DNA of 64,000 bases from JAJPKK01 sp963802745 (GTDB lineage: Bacteria > Pseudomonadota > Alphaproteobacteria > Rhizobiales > Xanthobacteraceae), in NCBI GenBank assembly GCA_963802745.1, contig CAWDKL010000081.1:37750-101749 (forward strand), written 5' to 3'. The position numbers were made by a program, and so were the translations under genes. Numbering within the stretch: the stretch's first letter is position 1; every line of letters begins with the position of its first letter. The notes beneath the pieces were generated by a model. It ran no database searches, was not told the DNA's origin, and saw only the letters and a program-made list of their open reading frames with translations. Shown piece by piece: positions 9,412-18,879 of this stretch.

Positions 9412-9973
9412 TGCGCCGATCGTCATTTACGACGCGAATATTCTTTTCCCTTTCCATGTCGGTCACATCCTGACGTTCATGGCGGTCAGGCGTTTGGTTC
9501 TGGCAAGATGGACCAAAACCATTCAAAATGAGTGGCTCGACAACATCGCAAAAAAGTTTCCTGATGACTTGGATGGATGCAAACGGCGTTGCGCCGCCAT
9601 AAATCGCGCCCTGCCGGATGCGATGGTGAGCGACTATGAGCATCGGATTGGAGACATCGTGTTTCATGACCCCGGCGATCGACACGTGATCGCGGCGGCA
9701 ATTCACGCGCGAGCGGTCGGAATCGTAACACGCGATCGGCGACATTTCACACCGGATACGCTCAGCCCGTTCGGCTTGGCCAGCATCGATCCTGACGAAC
9801 TGTTGGTCGGATGCCGCCAGCGCTTTCCGACGGATTGCCTCGAAACGGTCGAAGCCGCGAGGCGAAGCCTCACGCGAACGTGTCCTACCTGGGATCACTA
9901 TCTCGATATCTTGGAACGCCAAAATCTCCAAAATTTTGTGGCGAAGCTCCGCGGCCGGCGGCCGAACCGGTAA
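9401..9973 (+). CDS. PIN-domain toxin (putative ribonuclease)
   Basis: A 190-residue PIN protein. The first acidic residue is in VIYDANILFPF, and the later cluster GDRHVIAAAIHARAVGIVTRD supplies the other metal ligands expected of PIN nucleases, which cleave RNA in VapC-like toxins. It overlaps the HTH antitoxin by 11 bp. The C-terminal 60 residues (DELLVGCRQRF, WDHYLDILERQNL) are an extension seen in PIN toxins paired with HTH antitoxins rather than with AbrB-type VapB. RNA target unknown. Confidence 0.8.
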   Translation: MASDAPIVIYDANILFPFHVGHILTFMAVRRLVLARWTKTIQNEWLDNIAKKFPDDLDGCKRRCAAINRALPDAMVSDYEHRIGDIVFHDPGDRHVIAAAIHARAVGIVTRDRRHFTPDTLSPFGLASIDPDELLVGCRQRFPTDCLETVEAARRSLTRTCPTWDHYLDILERQNLQNFVAKLRGRRPNR

Positions 9974-9977
9974 GCAC

Positions 9978-10115
9978 ATGGAAATCGAGGCGCGACGGCG
10001 CGGCGCTTATGTTGCTAATCCCGCGGAACTTCTGGCGATCGACGAGGCGCTTGTTGCGGTGGCTCGCGGCGAAATTGCAATCGACGAGGAGGCCATCTTT
10101 GCCAAGCATTGGTAA
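9978..10115 (+). CDS. Short antitoxin-like peptide (C-terminal-type)
   Basis: A 45-residue reading frame: MEIEARRRGAYVANPAELLA, then a helix with two IDE motifs, ending EEAIFAKHW. The last part is the toxin-wrapping segment typical of antitoxins of RelE/ParE toxins (E..F.KHR). The N-terminal DNA-binding half seems missing or replaced. It starts 4 bp after the PIN gene and ends 2 bp before a RelE-like start, so it is probably the remains of a second toxin-antitoxin operon. Confidence 0.5.
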   Translation: MEIEARRRGAYVANPAELLAIDEALVAVARGEIAIDEEAIFAKHW

Positions 10116-10117
10116 GC

Positions 10118-10222
10118 ATGAAGGTGCGGTTTTCGAAGCTCGCGCTCGCCGAGCTTGACGTCATTCTGTCCGATGTTCGCGCGGAAAATATGCGCGCAGT
10201 GACCTATTATGGCATTTTGTAA
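10118..10222 (+). pseudogene. Truncated RelE/ParE-type toxin
   Basis: The 34-residue frame starts MKVRFSKLALAELDVILSDV, the usual N-terminus of RelE/ParE-family toxins (helix hairpin), then stops after about a third of the normal 95-100 residues. The C-terminal catalytic or gyrase-binding strands are absent. Its position directly behind the antitoxin-like peptide supports a decayed toxin-antitoxin pair, truncated where the low-GC Rhs/immunity stretch begins. Confidence 0.65.
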
Positions 10223-10239
10223 CCTAGCGGAAGGGGGAG

Positions 10240-10509
10240 ATGAGCAAGACGAAGAACATCCAGGTAATAGACGGTGCTGTCAACTGTACTTACCCGATTT
10301 ATTCTGTCACAGAGGAAGAGTTTCGCGTGCTTTTTCCGGAAAACGGGTAGGATATTGAGTTTATAGAGGATGCTATCGAACGCGTTGGAGACGATGAGCT
10401 TGGGCGGATGATGGCTAACGTCTGGAAACGACCTGTCAATAAGCCAGATGTTGTTAGCATCCACGGAACGCTCTTCTACGAACTGCTCTTGCAGAAAAAA
10501 AGGTTCTAA
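10240..10509 (+). pseudogene. Orphan immunity-like small protein interrupted by an in-frame amber codon
   Basis: From ATG 10240 (after GGGGGAG) the frame reads MSKTKNIQVIDGAVNCTYPI and EEEFRVLFPENG, meets TAG at 10348-10350, and continues in the same frame with DIEFIEDAIERVGDDELGRM and PVNKPDVVSIHGTLFYELLL to TAA at 10507. Total length is 89 residues. Base composition is much lower in GC than the surroundings. Small acidic proteins of this type placed among Rhs fragments are usually immunity proteins. A single C-to-T change (CAG to TAG) would explain the stop. I do not recognise the family. Confidence 0.55.
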
Positions 10510-10705
10510 CCCTTCTAAGAAAGATTCAGAGATGTTGTCGATTTTTGGTAAGGGTTACCACAGGCCAAGAGTTGAGGAAGGGACTTCCGCAAATATAGGA
10601 CAGAGCGAGTAGAACTGCGATTAGCACCGAGCAGGGCTGCGCTGTAATCGGTATTCCAGTGCGATGAGAGTTTACGGGATCACTAATTCTCGTCGCGGCC
10701 GGCCG

Positions 10706-10870
10706 GTCACCTTCTCCTGCGGTCCCATCGGCAACCTGCTGTCGAAGTCGGATGTTGCCTCCTAGGTTTATCCGGTGGCCGGCGCGGCGCTGGGCGCATG
10801 CGGGGCAGAGCATCAGCGGCACCACCACCATCAATACTACCTTCGCCTATGGGGCCTCCAATCTCGCCTT
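10706..10870 (+). pseudogene. Rhs/YD-repeat core fragment
   Basis: Fragments in two frames read IGNLLSKSDVAS, stop, VYPVAGAA and then QSISGTTTINTTFAYGASN. These match the YD-repeat phrasing of Rhs polymorphic toxins (GNLLSKSDVG.Y.YP, then a TTTINTTF.YD segment). The piece has a stop codon and a frameshift and is only about 55 codons long, so it is debris. In Rhs loci, partial core copies mark where old toxin tips and immunity genes were displaced by recombination. Confidence 0.65.
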
Positions 10871-11044
10871 TGCCTTGCCACAATATTTGCAGAGATTTAC
10901 ACGTCACGCGCCACCCTGGGAGGAGCGCTGGGACCGGGGATGTGGCGAACCACTCAAATTGGACAGGGGTAATTTACGGCCACACATTCATATGCCTGGC
11001 GCGGGAAGTGGACATGTTCGGGTTGGAGACGAGGTGATGCCGAG

Positions 11045-11650
11045 ATGACAGATATTTCTACGGAAAAAGTTTGTGGATTTATTGTTGTCCGTAGGCCTGA
11101 GTATGCCGAAAGCAAAGTGTTCAAATTAAATCTGCAAATTGATGGAAAATTATATCGAGGAGTTGATCGGCTTAGGTGGGAGGACGTTGAGTTGGCTTAT
11201 TATCAACAACGGCTTCCGTCGGCGCTTTTGCCTATTTGGCAGGAGATCGAGCGCGACAGCTCTGATCTTTTAGGATTAAAATTGCTCAAAGATTACGGAA
11301 AAGCCGATGAAATTCTTCGCTTCAGTGGAGACCGATCCGAGATGATCGCAATCTGGTCGCCTGAACTCGAGACAATTAAAGGTACCATTCGCTGCGATAT
11401 TAGATTAAATTACTTGGGGCTGGATTGTTTTTCCTTGGGTGAATGGTCAGTGCTACCGAACGGCGTATATCTGCGGCGGGATTGTTTCCCTGAAGCTATC
11501 TCGCAATTAAATCAGTATGGATTGTTCACATCGGAGGCTGCATGTGATGAAGTCTTTAAAAGATATGTTGACCTTGCATCACAGGGAATTCTGGAACCGT
11601 TGATGGATGATGCAAGGACTACTAATTTAAGAGTATTTTCTGCACTGTGA
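11045..11650 (+). CDS. Putative orphan immunity protein (201 aa, low GC)
   Basis: An intact 201-residue protein beginning MTDISTEKVCGFIVVRRPEY, with no signal peptide or membrane segment. It contains a mixed alpha/beta pattern with VELAYYQQRLPSALLPIW and SLGEWSVLPNGVYLRRDCFP. Codon use is AT-rich, unlike its neighbours. It lies between two Rhs core fragments, the position of an immunity gene following a displaced toxin tip. I do not recognise its family. Immunity function is an inference from context and composition. Confidence 0.6.
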   Translation: MTDISTEKVCGFIVVRRPEYAESKVFKLNLQIDGKLYRGVDRLRWEDVELAYYQQRLPSALLPIWQEIERDSSDLLGLKLLKDYGKADEILRFSGDRSEMIAIWSPELETIKGTIRCDIRLNYLGLDCFSLGEWSVLPNGVYLRRDCFPEAISQLNQYGLFTSEAACDEVFKRYVDLASQGILEPLMDDARTTNLRVFSAL

Positions 11651-11721
11651 CCTTCGTCGCAGAGGTGAAAACAGCCTAAATCGGCTGACCTCGGCAACGG
11701 TGAGCCGGCAGCATCGCATCG

Positions 11722-11942
11722 GTGAAGACGTTCTCCTACGACGGCGACCGGCTGCCGAAGTCGGATGTCGGCACCTACACGTACCCGGTGACGGGCCGGC
11801 GCTGCCCCACGGGTGGTTGGCATCAGCAGCAGCGCGGCCAGGCGGCGGCGGTTCTTCGAGCAAGAACATTGTGGATGCGTGTAGGTCATGCAACAGATCA
11901 AAGGGAGCGCAGGCTTCTTGGAAGTTTGGCCGAAGACAATGA
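11722..11942 (+). pseudogene. Rhs core fragment joined to an HNH toxin-tip remnant
   Basis: One frame reads VKTFSYDGDRLPKSDVGTYT and YPVTGRR, a clear YD-repeat piece. After a frameshift near 11805-11840 another frame gives GGSSSKNIVDACRSCNRSKG, the second half of an HNH nuclease motif (N..D.C..CN..KG), then stops at 11940-11942. This is the expected order in an Rhs protein, core then C-terminal nuclease tip, but most of the protein is missing. The HNH tip implies a DNase effector in the ancestral toxin. Confidence 0.65.
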
Positions 11943-12130
11943 GCGTATCGGATAAGATGGACTTGCGCCGAAAGGCGTATGTGTGCGTTCACGTGGGGGA
12001 CCACGTGAAGCCGATACTGCTCGTGAGTCGGGCCGATGGTGATTGGAGTTTTCTGTGTGGCAACCTGCACCCGCAAAACTCGTCCGCGTACCGCGTCGTC
12101 GGGATTGGTCATCTGCTCGATCGTATCTAA
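11939..12130 (+). CDS. Short DUF2185-like / immunity-like protein, possibly truncated
   Basis: A 63-residue frame from ATG 11939 (alternative ATG 11957): MSVSDKMDLRRKAYVCVHVG, VKPILLVSRADGDWSFLCGN and a C-terminal AYRVVGIGHLLDRI. The VLLVSR.DGDW.FLCG pattern is one I associate with small conserved proteins that often follow contact-dependent toxin tips. Relatives usually continue past LLDR, so this copy may be cut short by the next cassette boundary. It follows the HNH tip remnant directly, as its cognate immunity gene would. Confidence 0.5.
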   Translation: MSVSDKMDLRRKAYVCVHVGDHVKPILLVSRADGDWSFLCGNLHPQNSSAYRVVGIGHLLDRI

Positions 12131-12143
12131 GAAAGCTAGCAAG

Positions 12144-12533
12144 ATGTTAGGCGAAGCAATTGAATTCAAGCGGCAATTCCAGATCTGGGCGTATTCGGTA
12201 AGTCATGCTCAAATGCTACTGAGAAGTAATAGATCAAATGAAGCCGCCACCCGAGTAGATGTACTATTTAAGGGTATTATGGCGTTGAAACTGCCGTCGC
12301 GTTTCGACGGACTTTCAATTACGGAAGTTGCCAATGGCGAAGCCGGAAGGCTGGGCATACAGGTCGGTTCTGGTGAGATGACGAATAGAAAAATATTTAT
12401 GATTAGCGGAGATGGTTTCGCCGGTTACATCGTCGCCGCAAATGTGGCTTGGCACGAGGACGAAGGCCCATATTGCGATGATAGCTATTTCAAGAATTCA
12501 TTGTCGCCGGCGGACAGGGAAATGTTTCCGTAA
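12144..12533 (+). CDS. Putative orphan immunity protein (129 aa, low GC)
   Basis: A complete 129-residue frame starting MLGEAIEFKRQFQIWAYSVS and ending SLSPADREMFP. It is soluble and acidic toward the C-terminus (AWHEDEGPYCDDSYF), with lower GC than flanking genes. It begins 13 bp after the preceding small gene and is followed by another Rhs core scrap, which again fits an immunity cassette. The family is not recognised. An HNH-tip immunity role is possible but unproven. Confidence 0.55.
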   Translation: MLGEAIEFKRQFQIWAYSVSHAQMLLRSNRSNEAATRVDVLFKGIMALKLPSRFDGLSITEVANGEAGRLGIQVGSGEMTNRKIFMISGDGFAGYIVAANVAWHEDEGPYCDDSYFKNSLSPADREMFP

Positions 12534-12539
12534 GCCATC

Positions 12540-12630
12540 AGGCAGCGTCATCGCCATCATCACCAGCGAGACCGGCGCCGCCGTCGAACGCGACAGCGGT
12601 GTCGGATGTCGATGGGGGCACAGCTTATAA
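12540..12630 (+). pseudogene. Rhs core fragment (GSVIAI... motif)
   Basis: The stretch translates as SGSVIAIITSETGAAVERDS, which corresponds to the conserved Rhs core phrase GSV.A.TD..G.VVER close to the end of the core domain. It begins right after the stop of the previous gene and carries on only about 30 codons before random sequence. It is the third Rhs scrap within 2 kb and closes the accessory array before grxD. Confidence 0.55.
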
Positions 12631-12703
12631 AGCGGTGATCACCGAATGCCCCCGCTTTCGCGAGGCCTTACAACCTTTGATTTCACCCAACGCCCGCCAA
12701 GTC

Positions 12704-13036
12704 CTAAGCGGTCTCCTTCACCGCCAAGCCCTTCTCCTTCATCAGTCCCTGCAGCTCGCCGGCCTGGAACATTTCGCGGACGATGTCGCAGCCGCCGACG
12801 AATTCGCCCTTGACGTAGAGCTGCGGGATGGTCGGCCAGTTGGAGTAGGTCTTGATGCCGTCGCGCAGCTCGGCATTGTCGAGCACGTTGTGCCCCTTAT
12901 ACGGCACGCCGATGTAATCCAGAATCTGGACGACTTGCCCGGAAAATCCGCACATCGGGAACTGCGGCGTGCCTTTCATGAACAGCACCACGTCGTTGGC
13001 CTTCACTTCATTGTCGATGAACTGCTCGATGCCCAT
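12704..13036 (-). CDS. grxD: Monothiol glutaredoxin, Grx4 family
   Basis: A 110-residue protein with the Grx4 signature FMKGTPQFPMCGFSGQVV (active site CGFS), glutathione-binding WPTIPQLYVKGEFVGG and GGCDI. These proteins carry and transfer [2Fe-2S] clusters, usually together with BolA proteins. Here a BolA-like gene lies 307 bp upstream on the same strand with purL behind it, the usual alphaproteobacterial arrangement. Full length, no anomalies. Confidence 0.95.
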   Translation of the reverse strand: MGIEQFIDNEVKANDVVLFMKGTPQFPMCGFSGQVVQILDYIGVPYKGHNVLDNAELRDGIKTYSNWPTIPQLYVKGEFVGGCDIVREMFQAGELQGLMKEKGLAVKETA

Positions 13037-13178
13037 GGCATACCTTCACTGGTTGTGGCCCGGGCAAACCGCTTCATCTGCGTGCCGGGGACGGCGGAAC
13101 CTTCGCCATTGCGAACAAAATCGTGCGTTTTGCGCCGAAACGCAAGAGCTAGACCGGATTCCGGCTAGGCCGGAGCAT

Positions 13179-13302
13179 CGTAGGGTATGCAAAAGGCTAA
13201 GCTCTTCGCGCGCCGTGCGCACCTTCGGCGCCGCCGGTGGGCACGGCGCGAGAGTGCCGTGACTCCTCTCAAGGCCGTGCCGGCGCCTTTGCCCACCCTA
13301 CG
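13179..13302. repeat. Dispersed repeat bounded by TAGGGT...ACCCTA
   Basis: The 124-bp noncoding element begins CGTAGGGTATGCAAAAGGCT and ends CCTTTGCCCACCCTACG, so its ends are inverted. Inside are GCGCGCCGTGCGC and GGTGGGCACGGCGCGA. Closely related sequence is at 60560-60621, with relatives at 39319-39482, 47677-47745 and 451-486. It lies between grxD and the bolA-like gene, which it separates. It is probably a non-autonomous palindromic mobile element. Confidence 0.75.
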
Positions 13303-13343
13303 AATCCGCAATTCGACGTGGCCGGAAGATGAATTCGGCAAGC

Positions 13344-13580
13344 TCAAGCGGCCGGGACACCGGTCTGCAAGGCCAGTGCATGCAGCTTGCCGCCCATCTC
13401 GGCCTTGAGGGCGTCGTAGACGAGCTGGTGCTGCTGCACCCGCGACTTGCCGCGGAACGCGTCCGAAAGCACGGTGGCGGAATAGTGATCCCCGTCGCCC
13501 GCGAGGTCACGGATGGTGACCTCGGCGTCCGGTAGCCGCGTTTTGATAAGCCGCTCGATATCGTTTGCCTGCATTGGCAT
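13344..13580 (-). CDS. BolA-family protein (BolA2/IbaG type)
   Basis: A 78-residue BolA protein. Start ATG 13580 has GGGAG upstream; MQANDIERLI at 13574 is an alternative. Family features: VTIRDLAGDGDHYSATV, the conserved FRGKSRVQQHQLVYDAL segment that supplies the histidine for Fe-S binding with monothiol glutaredoxin, and the end LHALALQT. It partners functionally with the downstream CGFS glutaredoxin in iron-sulfur handling. It is 25 bp after purL, so probably cotranscribed with it. Confidence 0.93.
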   Translation of the reverse strand: MPMQANDIERLIKTRLPDAEVTIRDLAGDGDHYSATVLSDAFRGKSRVQQHQLVYDALKAEMGGKLHALALQTGVPAA

Positions 13581-13605
13581 TGCCAACTCCCGGTAGGGTC
13601 TGTTG

Positions 13606-15822
<2,217 letters not shown>

Positions 15823-15913
15823 CGCGGTGCTAGGCCCCATTCCGGCGGGGATCAATATCCCGCACCCACCGCTCGTGCGCGGTCAAGAAGAAAGACTTGT
15901 TAACGGTTATGGT

Positions 15914-16444
15914 TTAGGCTCTTCGCGGCGGCGGTGTTTCGCTAAGTTCTAAGTTAGCGCGCTTGAGATAAAATTTGACATCATATTCGAATAGGTGAAC
16001 GTTGGGCAGAATTGACGCGGCATACTTCAGCCGCTCGTTGATTGTTTTGGCCACAATGACGCCGTTCACATCTCGATCCTTGCCGATCGTGTGCTTCACC
16101 CATCCCATGTAGCGCGCAAGCTGCCCAATGGCTGTGTCCGGACTTGAGGCTCGTTTCAGCTCGAATATAAAGAAGGCGCCTGTTTCGTCTGTAGCAAGTA
16201 TATCGATAAATCCTACGTCTGTTGAAAACTCGATGCCCTCGCGACCCGTTGGATCAAAATAAAGCCGAAGCCTTCTACCATTAACATCTATTGCGTTCAA
16301 GTTGTCTGCAATAAATTCCCTCAATCGCCTTTCGAGGCCGAAAGTCAGTTCGTCCTCGCCCTCCGTCTCCTCATCATCAACTTGCGATTCGATTTTTGGA
16401 ATACCGGGTGGAGTGAGTAAAATTTCTTGCGGGGTTTCCTTCAT
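15914..16444 (-). CDS. NucS C-terminal-domain-like protein (PD-(D/E)xK nuclease fold)
   Basis: A 176-residue protein. The central block GFIDILATDETGAFFIFELK, followed by SPDTAIGQLARYMGWV, is the PD-(D/E)xK core of NucS/EndoMS-type and related endonucleases (catalytic D, E and K, then the QLARYMGWV helix). The N-terminal 55 residues (acidic EETEGEDELTFGLERRLREF) include the short helix that precedes the nuclease domain. The NucS dimerisation domain is missing, so mismatch cleavage is uncertain; it may be a stand-alone nuclease. It is wedged between purQ and purL, and its codon use is less GC-rich than theirs. Confidence 0.75.
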   Translation of the reverse strand: MKETPQEILLTPPGIPKIESQVDDEETEGEDELTFGLERRLREFIADNLNAIDVNGRRLRLYFDPTGREGIEFSTDVGFIDILATDETGAFFIFELKRASSPDTAIGQLARYMGWVKHTIGKDRDVNGVIVAKTINERLKYAASILPNVHLFEYDVKFYLKRANLELSETPPPRRA

Positions 16445-16750
16445 CAGCCAGATTGCCTTTTTAAGATACCGCGCAGTTGATGTGATGTGGATGTCGTAGT
16501 CTCACCTCCCACGGAAGAGCCCGGGAGTGATCCCGAAGCCATTGTTTCATCGGGTAGACCCATCGCCGGAACCGTCGCCCTTAGGAATGACGATGCTGTG
16601 TGTTTGTCTTTGTCTTTGCAAGACGACCTCCCTACGATGCTCCGTCATTCTCGTGCTCGGCTGAAAGTCGAGAGCCTGGAAGGACGAAAATATCTGATCG
16701 ACGCGGCCATGGATACGATCGCCGCCAACAGGTTCTTGCACACATCGCCA
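16445..16750. other. Intergenic stretch with no recognised feature
   Basis: About 300 bases between the NucS-like gene and purQ. A plus-strand frame crosses it but mainly because it reads antisense to purQ. I see no Shine-Dalgarno-supported start, no RNA gene and no clear terminator. The sequence may contain the promoter for the NucS-like gene. Confidence 0.45.
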
Positions 16751-17452
16751 TCAGGCGGCCCGACCCAAATGCTGGACCAGCCCCTCGAACAGCCCCCGTC
16801 CGTCGGTGCAGCCCATGACGGCCTCCACGTGATTTTCCGGGTGCGGCATCATGCCGAGCACGTTGCCGCCCGCATTGACGATGCCGGCGATCGCGTTGGC
16901 GGCGCCATTATGGTTCCACGCCGGGTCGAGCGTGCCGTCGGGTGCGGCGTAGCGGAACAGGACCCGGCCCTCGCCCTCGATCCGGGCAAGGGTCTCGGCA
17001 TCGGCCACGTAGTTGCCCTCGCCATGCGCAACCGGCACGCGGATCACCGCGCCGGTCCGGTAGCCGCGGGTGAAGGGCGTCCCTGAGCGCTCGACCCGCA
17101 GATACACATCCCGGCAGATGAATTTCAGCCCCGCATTGCGCATCAGCACGCCGGGCAGTAGGCCGGCTTCGCACAGAATCTGGAAGCCGTTGCAGACGCC
17201 GAGCACGAGCCCGCCGCGCGCCGCGAAAGCCCGCACCGCATCCATGATCGGGGCACGCGCCGCGATGGCGCCGCAGCGCAGATAGTCGCCATAGGAAAAC
17301 CCGCCCGGCAGCACCACGAGGTCGGTCCCAGTCGGCAGCGCGGTGTCGGCATGCCAGACCATCGCGGGGGCGCGGCCCGACACCAACCGCAGCGTGCGCG
17401 CCATGTCGCGCTCGCGGTTGATGCCCGGAAAGACGATGACGGCGGCGTTCAC
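16751..17452 (-). CDS. purQ: Phosphoribosylformylglycinamidine synthase subunit PurQ (glutaminase)
   Basis: A 233-residue class I glutamine amidotransferase. The nucleophile cysteine is in GLVLGVCNGFQILCEAG, and the His/Glu pair appears in MMPHPENHVEAV. LPGGFSYGDYLRCGAIA is the oxyanion-side motif. It feeds ammonia to PurL. The start is GTG 17452, overlapping the stop of the small upstream gene (GTGA), so translation is probably coupled. Full length. Confidence 0.96.
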   Translation of the reverse strand: MNAAVIVFPGINRERDMARTLRLVSGRAPAMVWHADTALPTGTDLVVLPGGFSYGDYLRCGAIAARAPIMDAVRAFAARGGLVLGVCNGFQILCEAGLLPGVLMRNAGLKFICRDVYLRVERSGTPFTRGYRTGAVIRVPVAHGEGNYVADAETLARIEGEGRVLFRYAAPDGTLDPAWNHNGAANAIAGIVNAGGNVLGMMPHPENHVEAVMGCTDGRGLFEGLVQHLGRAA

Positions 17453-17676
17453 GCCACCTCGACGAGATTGAGCCGCCGCTCGATGCGGTCGAGGCGGGCG
17501 TCATGGCTGCCCAACAAGGTGCAGATGCTTTGCACCCCGTGTTGCAGCGCGATCAATTGGTTCTGTATCGCGTCCAACAGGACATTCGTCTGACGCAACT
17601 CAGCCTTCACGCCAGCCGCGTCCGACTGGATCTGCCTGAACGCCTCGTAAATCCGTTCGTTGGTTACTTCGGCCAT
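17449..17676 (-). CDS. Small coiled-coil protein between purS and purQ
   Basis: A 75-residue hydrophilic protein: MAEVTNERIYEAFRQIQSDA, a Leu/Ile heptad region (LLDAIQNQLIALQHGVQSIC) and RLDRIERRLNLVEVA. The heptads predict a coiled coil. The stop overlaps the purQ start by 4 bases, so the two are translationally coupled. Similar small coiled-coil genes resemble the N-terminal parts of DUF-type chemotaxis or phage proteins, but I do not recognise a function. A dispersed repeat separates it from purS. Confidence 0.7.
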   Translation of the reverse strand: MAEVTNERIYEAFRQIQSDAAGVKAELRQTNVLLDAIQNQLIALQHGVQSICTLLGSHDARLDRIERRLNLVEVA

Positions 17677-17736
17677 CGTAACGGTCCTCAACTGATCTCT
17701 GCGCAACAGCGGTAAAAGTCGTGGCGGCCCTTTCGT

Positions 17737-17821
17737 CATCGCCGGGCTTGTCCCGGCGATCTCGTTCAGGAGGGCACGGCTCGCCGATTTTCGAGATGGC
17801 CGGGACAAGCCCGGCCATGAC
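17737..17821. repeat. Dispersed palindromic repeat (second copy)
   Basis: Contains CGCCGGGCTTGTCCCGGCG at one end and GGCCGGGACAAGCCCGGCC followed by ATGAC at the other, separated by about 45 bp including CTCGTTCAGGAGGGC. It shares the ending with the copy at 6580-6670 and the middle CTGAACGAGAT motif (reversed) with the copy at 44066-44152. It lies between purS and the coiled-coil gene, without interrupting either. Confidence 0.75.
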
Positions 17822-17858
17822 CCGTGGGGACCGCCATGATTTTTGCCCTTGCTACATC

Positions 17859-18101
17859 TCAGCCAATCACCTTCACATCGTAATTCTCGATCACGGTATT
17901 CGCCAGCAGCTTGTCGGCCGCTTCCTTGAGTTTGGCCTCGACGCCGGCACGGTCGCCATCCGCCACCTCGATATCGAACACCTTGCCTTGCCGGACGCTG
18001 GCGACGCCGGCAATCCCGAGCGATTTCAACGCGCCCTCGATCGCCTTGCCCTGCGGATCCAGAATGGCGGATTTCAGCCTGACGGTAACTTGGGCCTTCA
18101 T
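17859..18101 (-). CDS. purS: Phosphoribosylformylglycinamidine synthase subunit PurS
   Basis: An 80-residue PurS: MKAQVTVRLKSAILDPQGKA, ALKSLGIAGVASVRQGKVFD and the C-terminal LANTVIENYDVKVIG. PurS dimers bridge PurL and PurQ in the FGAM synthase complex. The start at 18101 is set by family length, as the frame opens further upstream with unrelated residues. purC, which often precedes purS in this group, is not present in the window. Confidence 0.93.
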   Translation of the reverse strand: MKAQVTVRLKSAILDPQGKAIEGALKSLGIAGVASVRQGKVFDIEVADGDRAGVEAKLKEAADKLLANTVIENYDVKVIG

Positions 18102-18359
18102 GGGCACTCCGATCGCATGTCCGCCGACGCAGGGCAACGACAGGACCTGCCCGACAACCACCGCAGGGTCTCGATAAAGGCGAATCTGGAGCACTGCAAC
18201 ATGCATATGCCGCACGTGCCGCCAAGACGTCCTTGGATCGCGGCGATTGCGGGCCGGCGTGCTTGGCGCAAACCTGTCGGCTGTCGTTCCAATGCAAGCA
18301 CTTTGCTTCCGCCCAAAGCCCGCCTATCATGATGCGCACAAAAAAATCGGGAGGACCCC

Positions 18360-18782
18360 ATGCGTCTATCCATTCTCATGCTGGCCATCGCGGCGGCGGC
18401 CGCAACCGCCACGACGGGAGCGCCAGCGCAAACGTCAACGTCCCCGACCGGGCCGGCGTTTTCAGAGCGCTTCTTCACCACGCCACTGGAAAATGATCCC
18501 AACCGCGAGGTGAAGGCGCAAATGCAGCTGCATCTGCCTGGCCGCCCCGGCAACGGGTTCCACACGCATAGCGGCGATCAGTGGGAGGTCGTGCTCGACG
18601 GCGAGATCACATTCACGGTCAGGGGGCAGCAGCCGAAGGTGCTCAAGGCCGGCGAATTCGTCTACATCCCGCGCGGCACCATCCACCGCAACGAGAACAA
18701 GGGCACGCTGCCGACCCGCACCATCGAAATCATGGTCATCGACAAGGGCAAGCCGCAGAATACGCCCGCGCCGGCCGAATAA
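18360..18782 (+). CDS. Secreted cupin-domain protein
   Basis: A 140-residue protein with signal peptide MRLSILMLAIAAAAATA, cleaved near APAQT. The mature domain is a single cupin: GNGFHTHSGDQWEVVLDGE supplies the H-x-H...E motif 1, and GEFVYIPRGTIHRNEN motif 2 supplies the second histidine, so a metal centre is likely. The function of such periplasmic cupins is generally unknown. An upstream GGGAGGACCCC can serve as ribosome site. Convergent with the dioxygenase. Confidence 0.85.
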   Translation: MRLSILMLAIAAAAATATTGAPAQTSTSPTGPAFSERFFTTPLENDPNREVKAQMQLHLPGRPGNGFHTHSGDQWEVVLDGEITFTVRGQQPKVLKAGEFVYIPRGTIHRNENKGTLPTRTIEIMVIDKGKPQNTPAPAE

Positions 18783-18879
18783 GGCCGCGCTATGCGCGGG
18801 ACGGCCGGCAGGACCCCCGCCGCTCCGCGGCCTTTGACGGCATCGGAATCCGGCTCCCGGCGGTTTGCCCGTCCGCGCT

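Noticed and set aside
16487..17086. A 199-codon plus-strand frame near purQ
   Set aside because: Over half of it is antisense to purQ, and it has no supported start.
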